Positions 1 to 10,959 of a stretch of DNA of 64,000 nt are shown here, one piece after another (the stretch's first letter is position 1; each line of letters begins with the position of its first letter). The notes under the pieces were generated by a model. The model saw only the letters and a list, made by a program, of their open reading frames with translations, had not been told where the DNA came from and made no database searches. The DNA is from Holacanthus passer. Its lineage: Eukaryota; Chordata; Actinopteri; Pomacanthidae. The position numbers and the translations under genes are program-made. Where the stretch lies: NCBI GenBank assembly GCA_025331565.1, contig JAFREQ010000030.1, positions 4,402,001 through 4,466,000 of the forward strand, given 5' to 3'.

Positions 1-490
1 TCTGGCGTCTACATTATCCATAATGCAATTCGACTACCAACATTTTAGCTGAGGAGCAGGGAGAGGTGTGGTAAACTCACTTATTTCATTAAAAGCGCAT
101 TGTTCAATGTTCAGTGCTGTGTTGATTGCAAATTTCCCCACTGTGGGATGAATAAAGGTTTATCTTATCTTATTTTGACCAGCCAAGTCATTGGCCTGAC
201 CTCAATCCATCTGATCAACTGAACACGTGTTTCACTTGATAAGAGGAAAAGTAAACACGGCTGCAATATTGTCCTGGCCAAGCATCACACAATGACCACG
301 TTAAGATGCTGATGTTTAGCAGGTATAACCATGTTGTCACCATCTTAGGTTAGCATGTTGATTTATGGCTATGCTGCAATACAGGAAGGTTAGGTGATGG
401 CCAAAGTCAGTAGGCTTCATCCTCTGGAAACCATGAATGACCATCCCAAATTTTATGACAATCCATCTTCTCAAAATCTTCTCTCCCCAG
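1..490 (+). other. card14 intron upstream of the PDZ exon (partial)
   Basis: No exon with a usable frame and splice borders is seen. It holds a short retroelement tail at 127-172 in the sense direction, which carries an AATAAA. The intron ends in the pyrimidine tract before 490. Confidence 0.7.
127..172 (+). mobile_element. Retroelement 3' tail fragment, copy 1 (in card14 intron)
   Basis: The fragment reads GCAAATTTCCCCACTGTGG, then GATGAATAAAGGTTTATC, and ends in TATCT-type repeats. Only about 45 bp of 3' end is present, as for 5'-truncated non-LTR retrotransposons of fish. It is repeated at 18.5, 22.5 and 36.3 kb. It lies in the sense direction of card14. Confidence 0.6.
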
Positions 491-707
491 CCTGTCAAGA
501 ACCTTAGCCCCTCCCTTCCTGATGCGTTCTCGTCAGAAAGCAATTCGCGTCAACGGCCGCGTTCTCAGCATCTCCTTCCAGGGGGAGGCGCTGCTCAGCC
601 AGCTGGGAGTGATAGGAGGCAATAAGAGTGGAGTGTTTGTGCACAAGGTGACAGAAGGGAGCGCTGCCCATACTGTCGGCATCAGCCCTGGGGCACAGAT
701 AGTGGAG
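491..707 (+). CDS. card14: card14 exon: first part of PDZ domain
   Basis: A pyrimidine-rich tract ending CCCCAG at 490 gives the acceptor, and GTGGGT at 708 the donor. The first base completes a codon from the exon to the left. The 72 whole codons include the PDZ carboxylate-loop region (GEALLSQLGVIGG), then GVFVHKV, GSAAH and GAQIVE. The exon ends in phase 0, and the next exon continues with VKYEQ, matching the PDZ strand that follows in CARD11 and CARD14. Confidence 0.88.
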
Positions 708-3700
708 GTGGGTTAAAGTGTGTTTCCGAACACTAACTTTAATAATTCTGCCGACATGATCTCTCATAGTCCTGTTGTTCTCCAGGTGAAGTACGAGCAG
801 AACCAGAAGGCTCTGAGGATGGTGCTGGAGGATTCCACTTTGGAAGAAGCTGTGTGGGCTCTTGGTCAGGTCACGGGCCTCTGTCACCTCTCCCTTCGAC
901 CCAGGCAAGATGGTATGTCCCACGGCACAGCAGCAACACTTTTCCTCCTTCTAATCAAGATAGTATGTCTCATTATAAAACATTTTCATTTGTTTTAGTG
1001 ACCTTGTTACATCCCACTCTAAAACATATCTCTATTCCTGAAGCCGGAAACATTATAAAATAATTTGTATAAGGCTACATTTACCATGATGAACACTTTT
1101 TTCATTTTTAAAGCAACAAGCAAAATTCATTTACTGCCTAACTCTAGTACAGTGGTATTGGGACAATTTGTGCTCATGCTATAATTTAAGTATTATGAAA
1201 TTACACAATAAAGGGGGGGGGGGGCAACAAATGCAAATGCAAAAATCAGCTTTAGCACATACACATGTACACAAATATATGTAAACACACATGCAAGAGC
1301 AAGTCATGACGCGGGACTGTGGTAGAACAAATCACAGTGACTGCATCTTGGCATTGGCTGGGGGTGAAAGTTTATGGCTTCTTCTGACATGATGCCTTCA
1401 GGAAGTAGGCTGCTTCTCTTGAGATTAAAGGGATGGCCAACCGCCACGTGAGCAGCAGGATATAATATTGATCAACCTGCTGTATTTGATCCTATGAGGG
1501 TGTTGTTTTGTATCATTCAAAGAATTCAGCTGAGCTGCTACATTCTTCAAGGTACACAAGACTAATTAGACTGAGACTTGGATCACACTGTCTTTGTACA
1601 AATGTGTTTGTGAAATGTAAGTTAGCAAAGTACATTTACCTTTAATATGTATATTATAGATATTGTATATGTAGATTATACACATGTTAACAAGATAACT
1701 GTGCTAGGCACACTGAAGAAAACAAAAACTGAATGACTTTTTATTTGGTGACTGATTGCTTGGTATTTAAGGATGAATCCACAAAGACATTTTAAAACTG
1801 TAAAGAAGGACAATTACCTTTGTATTCACCAAGTACTTTGGAGCTTATGAAGCAGATCTTGGTGGTGTATATTACTATTATTGTGTTTAGTGCTACATTA
1901 AGCCTGTATATCATGAGAGGGTAGCATTGTAATTGTAACTAATCTAATCTAGTCCACTGTAGGAATATGAGAGGGTGAAATCCTCCTTTAACCATTACAG
2001 CATGGTGAAATGTTCAGTCTGAAATGGACAGTGGAGCTTATACAGTATGACTACAACCAAAGTCACAGTGTGGAGCAAGTGAAGGCTTTATGGATGAGAT
2101 CATATGTAAATAATATTTAAGATACAAATATACAGTGACTTTCTGGTCCTCTTCTCAGACTATGAGGGGCTGCTGCAGCAGCTGCAGGGCAGTTACACAT
2201 CATCCGGAGACTCCTTCTATGTACGTGTCAACATGTCCCTCCCTGTCGGCCCCCATGGAACCCTGGCCGTGTCCTGCAACGACATCCTTCATGTGACCAA
2301 CACACGGCCCGCGGACACTGAGGATTCATGGCACGCCAGCCAGGTTCACCCCTGCCAGCTGCTGGACCTCCAGAGTGGAACTGTACCCAACTATTACAGG
2401 TATGTACACTGATGTGGGATATAGAAATGTGGGGGGCTGGAGCAGTTCAGTTTCTTCATCAGGATACTTGAACATGAAATGAAATCACCACCACACTGCT
2501 TGAATTTGTAATGATTTTCTGATGGCACAGGGCACAGCGACTTCTGATTCGAGCAATCGAAGACATGAGCTTTGAAACAAAGAAGTCTCAAAAGGTAAGA
2601 GTAATTTAAAATACTGCCACCCAGTGACCCCATCCAAAATTCACTGTGCTTACTCATTCCCGGTAATATTCCTCTCTCTCACCAGGTTTGGCGTGTGGCT
2701 CCCCAGAATAAGGAGAAGGCAGTGAGGATTGTCAGCACCGGGCGCCAGGGCAGGAACCCACTGTGGGTCAGTGTGGAGAATGAAAAGCCCAAGAGCACAG
2801 ACTCAGGTAGAATATTCTGCAGCTGCCCACTCACAAAAGTACAATATCTTGCTTTATTGCCACTTGAATCTGCTGTTTGCTAAACATTTTAATGATTTAA
2901 AAAAAAAAAATGAAAACATTTACCTTTCTCATAGTGTAACTTATTTCCTGTGTAGATGACACATCTGCAGCCAAAAGCTGTGTATCCCTCATGCCCTACA
3001 CCCTGGTCACCCCCCGCTACCCACCCATCTGCAGGCCTGTTCTGCTGCTGCCCACCGTCCTGGGACGCATCCTGGACAAGAAGCTGGCAGGCTGGCAAGG
3101 CTTCCAGCTCTGTGAACCTGGTAAGAAACACTGTGTTGTTCAACGCTGAAATTAAAACGTGTGTAGTCAAATTTGATATCTGTTTCCGCTGGAGCACAGA
3201 CCACGGAAGACACATTTTTCAGATACACTTTCCTGTGCTGACAGGTAAGTCTCTTTGACTTGACAGATCACGTTTGTCTGTTGCTGCAAACCAGGAAAGA
3301 AATGCCTAGTAATAAAAATGATAGAGACATTAAATGCTTGCCAAAGTTCCCTGCAGTGATAAGAGACATGACATGCAAAAGAAAATCAAATCATGTTTCT
3401 GAGAATATACCAATTTAATTAAAGATAATGCCACTACTATATGTAAAGATTTTGTATCTTCATACAGAGTTTGAAATATATTGATGAAAATATACATCAT
3501 TCTTTCATGATCTTATTATATGACTTCATGTATATGATCATATTTCTACATCTCTGTGCTCTACAGAGGTGCTGAGCTCCAGTGAGCACGCAGCCCGACT
3601 GCAGAGGTCCGAGATCCTGGAGGAGTGTGAGCAGGGAAGAAACTGCTGCTACACCCTGCAGAGTGTTGAGAAAGTCATGAAGAAGGTCAGAATATTCAAC

Positions 3701-5973
3701 TCATTTGTTTCTATCATCATTGCACTAATTAACTGTTAAACTAGCGCAAACTCACATGAGCTGTGACCACGCACATGCATGCATCCACATGTTCATGCAT
3801 TGACACACAAGGTCACAAACATGTAGACCTGCTGGTTGCAGCTCAAAATACACTCTAGCTTCGGCTGCAGATTTGTTGTCCTGCTTGTGCTGTTCTGCAC
3901 CTTCACATAATGGATCATTTGGATTTCCCGGAGAAGCACTTCTTCATTTGTTGAGATGTTGTCAACGTGCATCACCGTGACTGGCTCAGCTGTTTCAGAG
4001 CTGTGAGACCAGTGATGTGACTGGCTGAGAGTGTATTTAATAATAACCAAACCCTCTGATCTATATTCCACCATATTCCAGCCTTTTTGCACTTTGCGCT
4101 GCTGCACATACATAGAGGAAAATAGCAGACGCTCACACAGCACCCAAGACCTACCTAATTATTCCCATCATATGCTCTGATGTTAGAATTGGAAGTCATG
4201 TTATCTGTAGATTCACCTTTTTCTGTCTGTTAGAATAATGTCACCTTTTTCTGTCTGTTAGGATAATGTCATAACATAATCATAAAGGAACAGTTGCTTT
4301 CACAATAATCACTAATGAGCTCCGATGTGTCACTTCTTTCTTACCACAGCCCAACATAAAGCAGTGATTATACTGTAGCTACATTGCACAGCATACGTCT
4401 GTAGAATATTTTCATTTCCATTTCATATCAAGTTTTGTGGTGCTACTAGTTTAGAAGTCTGTGCTCCTAGAAAACTGTACAAATTTAAAAAGTACAACAC
4501 TGATTTTCATTTTAAACATCTTCACAAATTATGCATTAAAATATTAATTAAAATATTTTACTCGATAGCACTGTTCTTAAATCATGCTCATTTAAAAATC
4601 CTCTTTGTTTAGTCCATATTCGTGTATTCTCCTCATCCCACAGGGGATTCACTGTGTGCTGCCGTTGGGGCTGGACTGCGTGCGTCGGCTGCACCGGGCT
4701 GAGATCTTCCCCATTATCATCTTCATTGGCCAGACGGCACGTAATGCACGTAAAGTGAGGTAAACTCTCCTCCTTCTTCCTCATGCAAATGCAGACAGAG
4801 CTCACCTCGTTGCTCTCTGATGTCACATTTAGATAGTGACTACTACACTCAAGTACAGTAACGTGCACTGATGCCTTCACTGATATCTACCATAGTTTCT
4901 GTGCTCCAGAGAGAGATAAAGCTTGTCCTTGAACTGACCATAAAATCACATCAGAGTGCCAAAAAAAATACTGACACAGTTAGACTCTGTGTAGAGGACA
5001 GTATAAATCCTACAATTAAAACATTTGCTCTTGATTACCTGTTAAATGCTGTACAGTAATTCCCATTATCTTTTATTATGATTTCCTGCAGTGTGGACAT
5101 TTGTTTTTTACTTAGTGCTCAACACATCTTACATTGTGTCTTGTTAAACAATGCATGTGTTGTTTGTGTGTCGCTGCAAACCAAGAAAGAAATCTGGACT
5201 GTGACTAACAGTACAGTAGACCCCCTTAAATGTTCTACTTTAAGGAGTAATTCGCCTTTGAATGCACTGTTGCATATCACCAGCTTGTGATGATCAGTGT
5301 ATTCCAGTAGTCATTTACTTTAATCCAACTCCCCCAGTAAACAGACTTAAACAGCAACACTCTCCACCACTTCCACTGAAGAAGAAAAAACAAAAGTCAT
5401 GTCCTCTTGTGGCTGCAATGCGTTCTGGTCTATTGATGCTGCTGCTACTGGAAAAACTGGTATCTCTGTATCTTCTATCAGGGTTTTTCCCTGTGCAATT
5501 GTTGACACTTCAAGCGACGTCTGGAGAGAAACCTGTTCCCTCTGATTCTGAGGGACTGACAGCAAACAACGTTCACTGCTGATGTTTTCGAAACTGAATA
5601 AATTTGTCAAACTCAATTGGAGCAGGACAGAAATATACTGATATGATGTCACATTGTCTACATTTAGTTATGAACAAAAATCAACTAAATCACCAACAAA
5701 CAAACAAAAATAAAACACAAAAACGATCTTGAAGTTTATTACCTCCATTCCTCCTCCACCTCCAGGTCGAAGCTGCAGCGCCACGGCCAGTCGGAGGAGC
5801 AGCTGCTGGCGTGTTCGAGGAGCGAGGAGCCGCTGCTGGACAAGCTGCCGTGTCTGTATCACAGCGTGGCTCCGGACTCCTGGTGTGACCAGGCCTCCCT
5901 GCTGACCAGGCTGCGCACCATCATCTGGGAGGAGCAGAAGAAGATCGTCTGGGTGGAGCCCGACCTGTGGTAA
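491..5973 (+). CDS. card14: CARD14 (CARMA2) scaffold, C-terminal PDZ-SH3-GUK half, 5' partial
   Basis: Nine exons join in frame: 491-707, 786-912, 2159-2399, 2531-2594, 2686-2806, 2956-3120, 3567-3685, 4644-4759, 5766-5973. They give 458 residues and a TAA stop; all introns are GT/AG. Rough domains: PDZ at residues 10-112, SH3-like at 120-205, GUK-like at 250-455. Markers seen are GEALLSQL and GAQIVE in the PDZ, GDSFYVRVN and GTVPNYYR around the SH3, IVSTGRQGRNPLW in the linker, ICRPVLLLP at the GUK start, SEEQLL, and EEQKKIVW near the end. The family is known: CARD-MAGUK proteins assemble BCL10-MALT1 to activate NF-kB at membranes, and CARD14 is the epithelial member. The GUK fold in this family is a binding module and not a kinase. 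Family choice: LHRAEIFPI, SEEQLL and EEQKKIVW fit CARD14 better than CARD11 or CARD10. The ATG at 522 is internal, because the frame stays open back to the acceptor at 490. The N-terminal CARD and coiled coil lie left of the window. No frameshift or stop is seen. Confidence 0.88.
786..912 (+). CDS. card14: card14 exon: second part of PDZ domain
   Basis: The acceptor is CTCCAG at 780-785 and the donor GTATGT at 913. It encodes 42 codons, including ALRMVLEDSTLEEAV (PDZ helix) and GLCHLSL (last strand). It ends in phase 1; the split codon is completed to Asp by the SH3 exon. Confidence 0.87.
913..2158 (+). other. card14 intron with a poly-G run
   Basis: This is a 1.2-kb AT-rich intron. It contains an uninterrupted run of about 13 G at roughly 1212-1224 and otherwise no recognisable element. 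Confidence 0.7.
2159..2399 (+). CDS. card14: card14 exon: SH3-like domain
   Basis: The acceptor is CTTCTCAG at 2151-2158 and the donor GTATGT at 2400. The exon holds GDSFYVRVN, the hallmark opening of the CARD-MAGUK SH3, then a CNDILHV strand, a DSWHA turn with the conserved Trp, and GTVPNYYR at the exit. It ends in phase 2 and the next exon completes Arg. Confidence 0.88.
2531..2594 (+). CDS. card14: card14 exon: SH3-GUK linker, small exon
   Basis: This 64-bp exon is bounded by GGCACAG (acceptor ending 2530) and GTAAGA (donor at 2595). It reads AQRLLIRAIEDMSFETKKSQK, a predicted helix following the SH3 exit as in CARD14. A second AG, six bases downstream at 2536, could serve as an alternative acceptor but would shift the frame. 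Confidence 0.82.
2686..2806 (+). CDS. card14: card14 exon: linker before GUK domain
   Basis: The acceptor is CACCAG ending at 2685 and the donor GTAGAA at 2807. It encodes 40 codons with VRIVSTGRQGRNPLW, a motif shared by CARD-MAGUK proteins between SH3 and GUK. It ends in phase 1. Confidence 0.86.
2956..3120 (+). CDS. card14: card14 exon: start of GUK-like domain
   Basis: The acceptor is TGTGTAG ending at 2955 and the donor GTAAGA at 3121. It encodes MPYTLVTPRYPPICRPVLLL, where the first GUK strand begins. The glycine-rich ATP loop of true guanylate kinases is absent, as expected for this family. It ends in phase 1. Confidence 0.87.
3567..3685 (+). CDS. card14: card14 exon: GUK-like domain, middle
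   Basis: The acceptor is CTCTACAG ending at 3566. The donor, GTCAGA at 3686, is weaker than the others. The exon encodes 39 codons containing AARLQRSEILEECEQGRNCC and ending SVEKVMKK, in phase 0. Confidence 0.84.
3686..4643 (+). other. card14 intron with a 28-bp tandem duplication
   Basis: The intron holds two adjacent near-identical 28-bp units (4213-4240 and 4241-4268), each starting TCACCTTTTTCTGTCTG; see the separate entry. Nothing else is recognisable. Confidence 0.7.
4213..4268 (+). repeat. 28-bp tandem duplication in card14 intron
   Basis: Two adjacent copies start TCACCTTTTTCTGTCTGTTA and differ at one position (AGAATAATG versus AGGATAATG). The near-identity suggests a recent duplication. 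Confidence 0.9.
4644..4759 (+). CDS. card14: card14 exon: GUK-like domain, core strand
   Basis: The acceptor is CATCCCACAG ending at 4643 and the donor GTAAAC at 4760. It encodes GIHCVLPLGLDCVRRLHRAE and then IFPIIIFIG, the buried GUK strand. It ends in phase 2. Confidence 0.86.
4760..5765 (+). other. card14 last coding intron
   Basis: The 1-kb intron is AT-rich. Small ORFs inside lack splice borders that would keep the card14 frame. I see no repeat or regulatory element that I can name. Confidence 0.6.
5766..5973 (+). CDS. card14: card14 terminal coding exon with TAA stop
   Basis: The acceptor CCACCTCCAG ends at 5765. The exon has 68 codons and a stop at 5971-5973. SEEQLL, LPCLYHSVAPDSW and EEQKKIVWVEP match the end of CARD14. 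This exon is visibly GC-richer than its flanks, as expected for coding sequence here. Confidence 0.88.
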
Positions 5974-7810
5974 AGGAAATACAATACAACAGAAAAGAAT
6001 CTTAGAACATATAAAAATAATAGGAGTAATTATGATTTCTCAAAGGGCTTTTTTTTATTATGATATAATATTGAGAATACTGTATGTCTGAAGAGTATAA
6101 ACAAGCTTTACAAGAAATCTTTTTGTAAACTTGAGTATGTATCTATGATACTTATGAGTAACTGGGTGAACGAAGAACTCTCCTAATGTGCTATATACTG
6201 TACTTTTAAAGAGTGTATGAAGCCGTATCACTATTTACTGTACCTTGAAATATTTTCTACATTGCGTTGCCTTCCTTTTTGAGGCGTTTGTTTAAAGCAA
6301 ACACTGGTGTGAGGTGTCCGCTTTTTATCGTGAAACATACTGTAATGACATGTATGTACTGTATCTCTACAATATGTTGTAGATCATTTCCCACTATGAG
6401 GGATTTCCTTCCAATGATCTGTATCTGCATGTCTTGTGCTTAATTAGAATGCTACAGTCTGTTGTTATTTGAACTCTTATTTTAATTGGTGTGAGACAGA
6501 GGGAAAAGATGAATTGTAACATAATGGTCAGTAAACATCAGTCACCGTATCAGTTTAAGGTTTACAAGGTTTGAGAATGAACTTTATCTGCAGGGCGTGG
6601 TTGAGAGTCTACATCATGACAGATCTGTTTCCTGTATGTCGGGTTCATGACAGGGACTGACTGCGGCTCTCTTTTTCCTTCTTCATGGTGCTACCCAGCA
6701 TCCATAATGACTTCACTGTCAGCTTTTCAAAAACTATTCATGACATGCCTTTGAATTTCTGTGAATTTTGTTGGCAGTTTCTGTAATGTTTTGCTTTATA
6801 TCTTTTGTTTTCAATGTGACTTACCATCCACATTAATAGAACATGTAGCAATATGGTATTGGTTGGTATTTTTATTACTGTTTTCCTTATTTTATCCATG
6901 ATTGTGTCAAAGCTTGGATTAACTGTAAAACATCATACGAGCTTAGTGGAATCAACTAATCTTTTGTTGTAACTATACATTTTAATAGGTTTAGGTGAAC
7001 TTCAAATTTCTAGTTTCCATTATGAGTTTTCATAACTTACAACTGTCAGTTCATCTGATATTTGACTCTTGAAATTATGAGTTGAGTAAATGTACTGCTG
7101 AGATCTGAACTGATCAAATTTTTAAAGTAACATAATCAGCATATTAGCAGACTTTCTCATAGTTTGAAAAAAGATACATGTTTGAAACTTGCTGTGTGTC
7201 TTTAATACACGTTAAAGTGTCAGCCATGGTTGTTTCTCTTCATAATCATGAAAACAAAATAACCATGGCAAAAGTTAGTATCAAATTTAGTCACCACCCC
7301 AAAATCACTGGAAGCAGCTTCACATGTCATTTTGCTGATTGTGGTTTGAGAATGACTCCATCAACAGGAAGGACTAAGGACTGAATGAAGAGGTGGCTCT
7401 TCCAACTGAGAAAATGGAAAAGGAAAACAAATCTGACTGCAACATGTATCAGTGTGACTGAACAGTTGCTGATTCAGCTTAATATAAAATGTATTACTTC
7501 TTTTCTCAAGTTGAGTTAACTGAACTTGGTTCATGAGGTAACTTTAAACTAATCATTCACGTTGTGCTCAGATAAGTTTATTTTTTAGGGCAGCAGGGAA
7601 ACTTTTATATACAGAGATTTGGATAACTTTATTCTATAAAGCTTTCTTAAAGTCTCACTCTCTTGCTGAAACTGTCAAATAATCTTAAACAATGTCAATT
7701 AACAATTGAGAGATAATACTTGATGCACAAAATGTGAGTTTATGTAATGTCATCACCAAAAGAAAGACTTTATTCATGTACAATAAAATAAATATTTAAT
7801 TCAATCTACA
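5974..7810 (+). other. card14: Probable card14 3'UTR
   Basis: The sequence after the stop is AT-rich and repeat-poor. The first canonical poly(A) signal is a pair of overlapping AATAAA hexamers at 7782-7792, followed by a TG-containing stretch. A further AATAAA at 8623 could mark a longer UTR. The end point is inferred from the hexamers only. Confidence 0.5.
7782..7792 (+). terminator. Overlapping AATAAA poly(A) signals for card14
   Basis: CAATAAAATAAAT contains two AATAAA hexamers sharing one base. It is the first canonical signal downstream of the card14 stop, about 1.8 kb after it. Confidence 0.45.
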
Positions 7811-8065
7811 TGTGTTATGAAAAATGATAAAAATGCATCTATGTAAGTTTGAAAAACAACATACTTAAATTCATATGTTATTCTTTAAATCATACCACCC
7901 ATGTGAATGCTGATAATAATCTGACTCTTTGGATGAAACAATGTCTTCCCCCAAAGAACAGATGAAACCAAAACAGAGAAAGAAAGGTAACTTGCACTGC
8001 TGAGCATCTAATTTGTAAAATACGCTTGTAAATATACTGTAACATAACTGCACTGTAACCGTCAT

Positions 8066-8577
8066 TTGTTGTATGAATGTGAAGCTTATGGACCAGCTGC
8101 CTGTGAGGGAGGCAAGAACGTGTTGTTTCCTGGAAAGACCGTGGCCTCAAAGATCTGCATGCCTCCCACATCTGTATTTGAAGCTCCCAGTGGCTCCGCA
8201 CATGGACACCCTGAACGACCGGGTGTCGACCTGCTGCTGCGTGTGTGGGAGGCAGAGCAATCCAGGCCCTGCTCTCCCCACAGAGAGCAGAAGAAAAGAC
8301 TGGAGCAGGACTGCAGCACCTGCAGAGCGAAACACTCCAAGAGAACCAGGAAGAGTTTATGCAAAGACCAGAAAAGGTTCGGCAGAAAACAGGACCTTTG
8401 CACCTGCGTGCAGAGGAGAAGAGGCCTGAGAGATCTGAGCTGCTTCACCAGCAGAGACTCCACAGTCCCCACCTCATGTCCAAAGAGACTCGGATAGGGG
8501 ACAGAGTCACAGCTCTCCATGAGGTCAGGAGCAGAAAAACTAAAACGAGGCAAACGAGGCTTCAAACTCAACAGTGA
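8066..8577 (+). other. Unassigned multi-frame open region, possible terminal exon
   Basis: This patch is GC-richer than its AT-rich surroundings. Frame 8066-8497 is open for 143 codons, rich in Cys, Arg and Lys, with CSTCRAKHSKRTRKSLC in the middle. Frame 8073-8429 is open for 118 codons. A third frame is open to a stop at 8577 and could begin at the acceptor-like CTCTCCCCACAG ending at 8283; it is charged and helix-prone (LQHLQSETLQENQEEF). The minus strand is also open (8086-8607). An AATAAA follows at 8623. Openness in so many frames means no single frame is favoured, and I do not recognise a protein family. It may be a terminal exon of an unknown transcript, a decayed exon, or simply stop-poor DNA. 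Confidence 0.25.
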
Positions 8578-8659
8578 TCCAAGAAATACAGAATTTTGGT
8601 CCAACATGCAAATTTATCTGTGAATAAAATCAGCACATTTGATATAATGACTTGAGACA

Positions 8660-10450
8660 TATTAAGCAGGTCAGTAGAGATATGTGAGATGAAATGTGAA
8701 TACATTAGATTATCTTCTGTTATTTCCGATAAAAGTCTTTAATATAAATTTCGGTTAGTAAACATATAGAGGCAATTCTGTTCCTCTGGATTCTTGATTT
8801 TTCTGTCGCTTAATTGCTCTTTTGCTCTTTTATTTGACAATGTCGAGTGGAATCAGTTCAGGCTTTTTTTGTTCAGTGACAATAATATTAACGTCAAACA
8901 TTCACTGTGGGATTCACCCGACTCGAGCTTAATGGGCAGAGAAAGACTGGGTAGGTTTTCTGCTAACTGAGCTTAATTGGCCTCTGTTTGGACTCTGTTT
9001 TCTGGCAGAAAGTGTCTCAGGTGTATTTGTGCGTGTGAGTATGAGCTCGCTGTAACTGGATGCCAGTCGAGTGTTTTTTCCACTGCGACACTTTCAGTTT
9101 ATCCTCCAGCTCTGTGGGTGATTGACATTTTGCCCTCAGGCCCCAGCTAACACCTCTGCCTTACAATGTGAGGCATGTAAGCACCGTGTAACTTGTAAGT
9201 TACGACGGAGTCATGCTGAGTTACAGCTGGAGACTGAGGAGTAACACCTCCTCACAAACTTCAAATGTAGCTTATAATATCAGTGTTGAATGTCAAATTC
9301 ACTTTTAGGAGGATTTTATTTGAATTATGCTTTATTCACATTTTTGTAGTTTAATGTTTGGGGAACACTGTTTCATATGAAATCCTGTTAATTATCCACT
9401 CATTCTCTTTATAGGCTCTGATTTTTATATTATATTATATTATATTATATTATATTATATTATGTCATATTATATTATATTGTATTGTACAGTATACTTT
9501 AAATGCTTTTTTACACAATCCAAGGTCAAGTCATATTTAAATAGGGAGTACCACTTGGCACTGGCACAGTTATGAGGTTTGTAAATTCCCATGACTTTAT
9601 TAGCTGTTATAAATCATTTACTAATGCTTTACAGATGCTTTTCTACAGAAAACTGATAGTGTGCATAAATTAGAATATGTCCCTCTGTCAGATTATGAGG
9701 TGCAGAATTGTTTACATAAGGATCCTTGATTAAACACTGTGTTCACAACCTGGCAACCCAAATGTTCCTATTACTTCCCATCATAAGGGATAATTACTGA
9801 TCTGCAAATGATTAACACAGATTCATTAGTTTAATTTATAAACCATGTAAGTATGCCTTTTTGTAAAGTGGTACCACATGGTGGATATAACGAGTCCTTG
9901 GATCTTTAAAAGCCAAAGAATCCTTCTAATCAGTTACAGCTCACGTTTACTGATTGAGAATTTTTTTTTTTTAGGAGCTGCTATGACCACTAGTGGCCGC
10001 AGGGGGGAGGCAGAGAGAAATGAATGTGGGCTGGAGGGAGTGGTTGGGAGAGGAAAACATGGTTCCTGCTGAGAGAGGGAAGAGCAGGGGGAGATGAGAG
10101 GGGACACTTTGATTTCTGACCACAAGCCCAAAGCACCACTGTCTTTCATCAGACTGTCATGCTGTTTCTCTGGCTGTGTCCCAGCTCTTGATTTTACTGC
10201 CTGTGTATACAGAGCCGCAGAAAACAAGGATAATCAATGCTGCCCCCTTTTCACCCCTTCTCCCCTTTTTTTATCTGGTGGTGATTATTGACTGGATCTG
10301 AAGGATTTTTTTAAGACTTCCACTGAATCAATTTCCTCTCCTGGAAGACGTTTTTGGCTCCATCAGGGTCCAAAACCCCAAACCCTCCCTCCTGTTGCTG
10401 GGAAACCACTCCAGTGATTTGTGTGTTGTCAGAGTGCATTATAGACAGTG
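8660..10450. other. Noncoding, no recognised element apart from the pentanucleotide repeat
   Basis: AT-rich intergenic-type sequence. No exon, RNA gene or transposon is recognised. A poly-T run of about 14 occurs at 9960-9973. Confidence 0.6.
9426..9490 (+). repeat. TATAT/ATATT pentanucleotide microsatellite
   Basis: Repeated TATAT units continue through an interruption TATGTC and end in TGTATTGTAC. Confidence 0.95.
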
Positions 10451-10454
10451 ACAT

Positions 10455-10857
10455 GGAGAGAGAGAGAGGGAGAGAGAGAGACCTTGGCTGGAGAAAGGGG
10501 GAAGAAAGCGAGACAGAAAGAGAGAGAGGCGGGGGTTCAAGAATAAAAATGATTACATGCGCATCTACTCTGGCTCCCTTTCTCTTTCTTGTACTGTCTC
10601 AAACACACACACACACACACACACACAGCATACTGCACTGTAGGGCTCGATTAACATGCTTTGATTCCTCTCTCTCTCTCTCTCTCTCTCTCTTCCACTG
10701 GCATTTTAACTGGGTTGAGTTTCAGCTTTTTGGGGGGATTAAAGGAATGAAGAATGTGTTTGGCAGCAAAACTGTTGGGGAGAATATTTGATGTTTAATT
10801 GATAGAGGTTGGATGTCAGAGCAGAAGGCTTGTTATTTGCAATTACCCTAAATCACA

Positions 10858-10894
<37 letters not shown>

Positions 10895-10956
10895 TGTGTT
10901 CGCATCTGTCGGTCTGTCTATGTCCATATGTGTCTGTGTGTGTGTGTGTGTGTGTT
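10455..10956 (+). repeat. Cluster of GA, CA, CT and TG microsatellites
   Basis: Interrupted GA at 10455-10480, CA at 10602-10627, CT at 10669-10693, TG at 10862-10892 and TG at 10929-10955. The 145-codon ORF over the first three tracts is low-complexity and not a gene. Confidence 0.95.
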
Positions 10957-10959
10957 TTT

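Noticed and set aside
522..716. ATG at 522 as a translation start of a short gene
   Set aside because: The frame is open back to the acceptor at 490 and the PDZ fold needs those residues. The 716 stop lies in the intron after the donor at 708.
504..923. 139-codon reverse ORF over the PDZ exons
   Set aside because: It is antisense to well-supported card14 exons and crosses an intron; a shadow frame.
8066..8497. Cys-rich frame as a VEGF-type heparin-binding tail
   Set aside because: Cys spacing is only loosely similar, and the cystine-knot domain and the usual CxCxC pattern are absent.
8086..8607. Reverse ORF of 173 codons as a sulfatase (SGSH) or other tail-to-tail neighbour
   Set aside because: SGSH neighbours CARD14 in mammals, but no sulfatase motif is present in this frame. 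It mirrors the forward open frames.
10354..10791. 145-codon ORF
   Set aside because: It spans GA, CA and CT repeats; low-complexity translation only.
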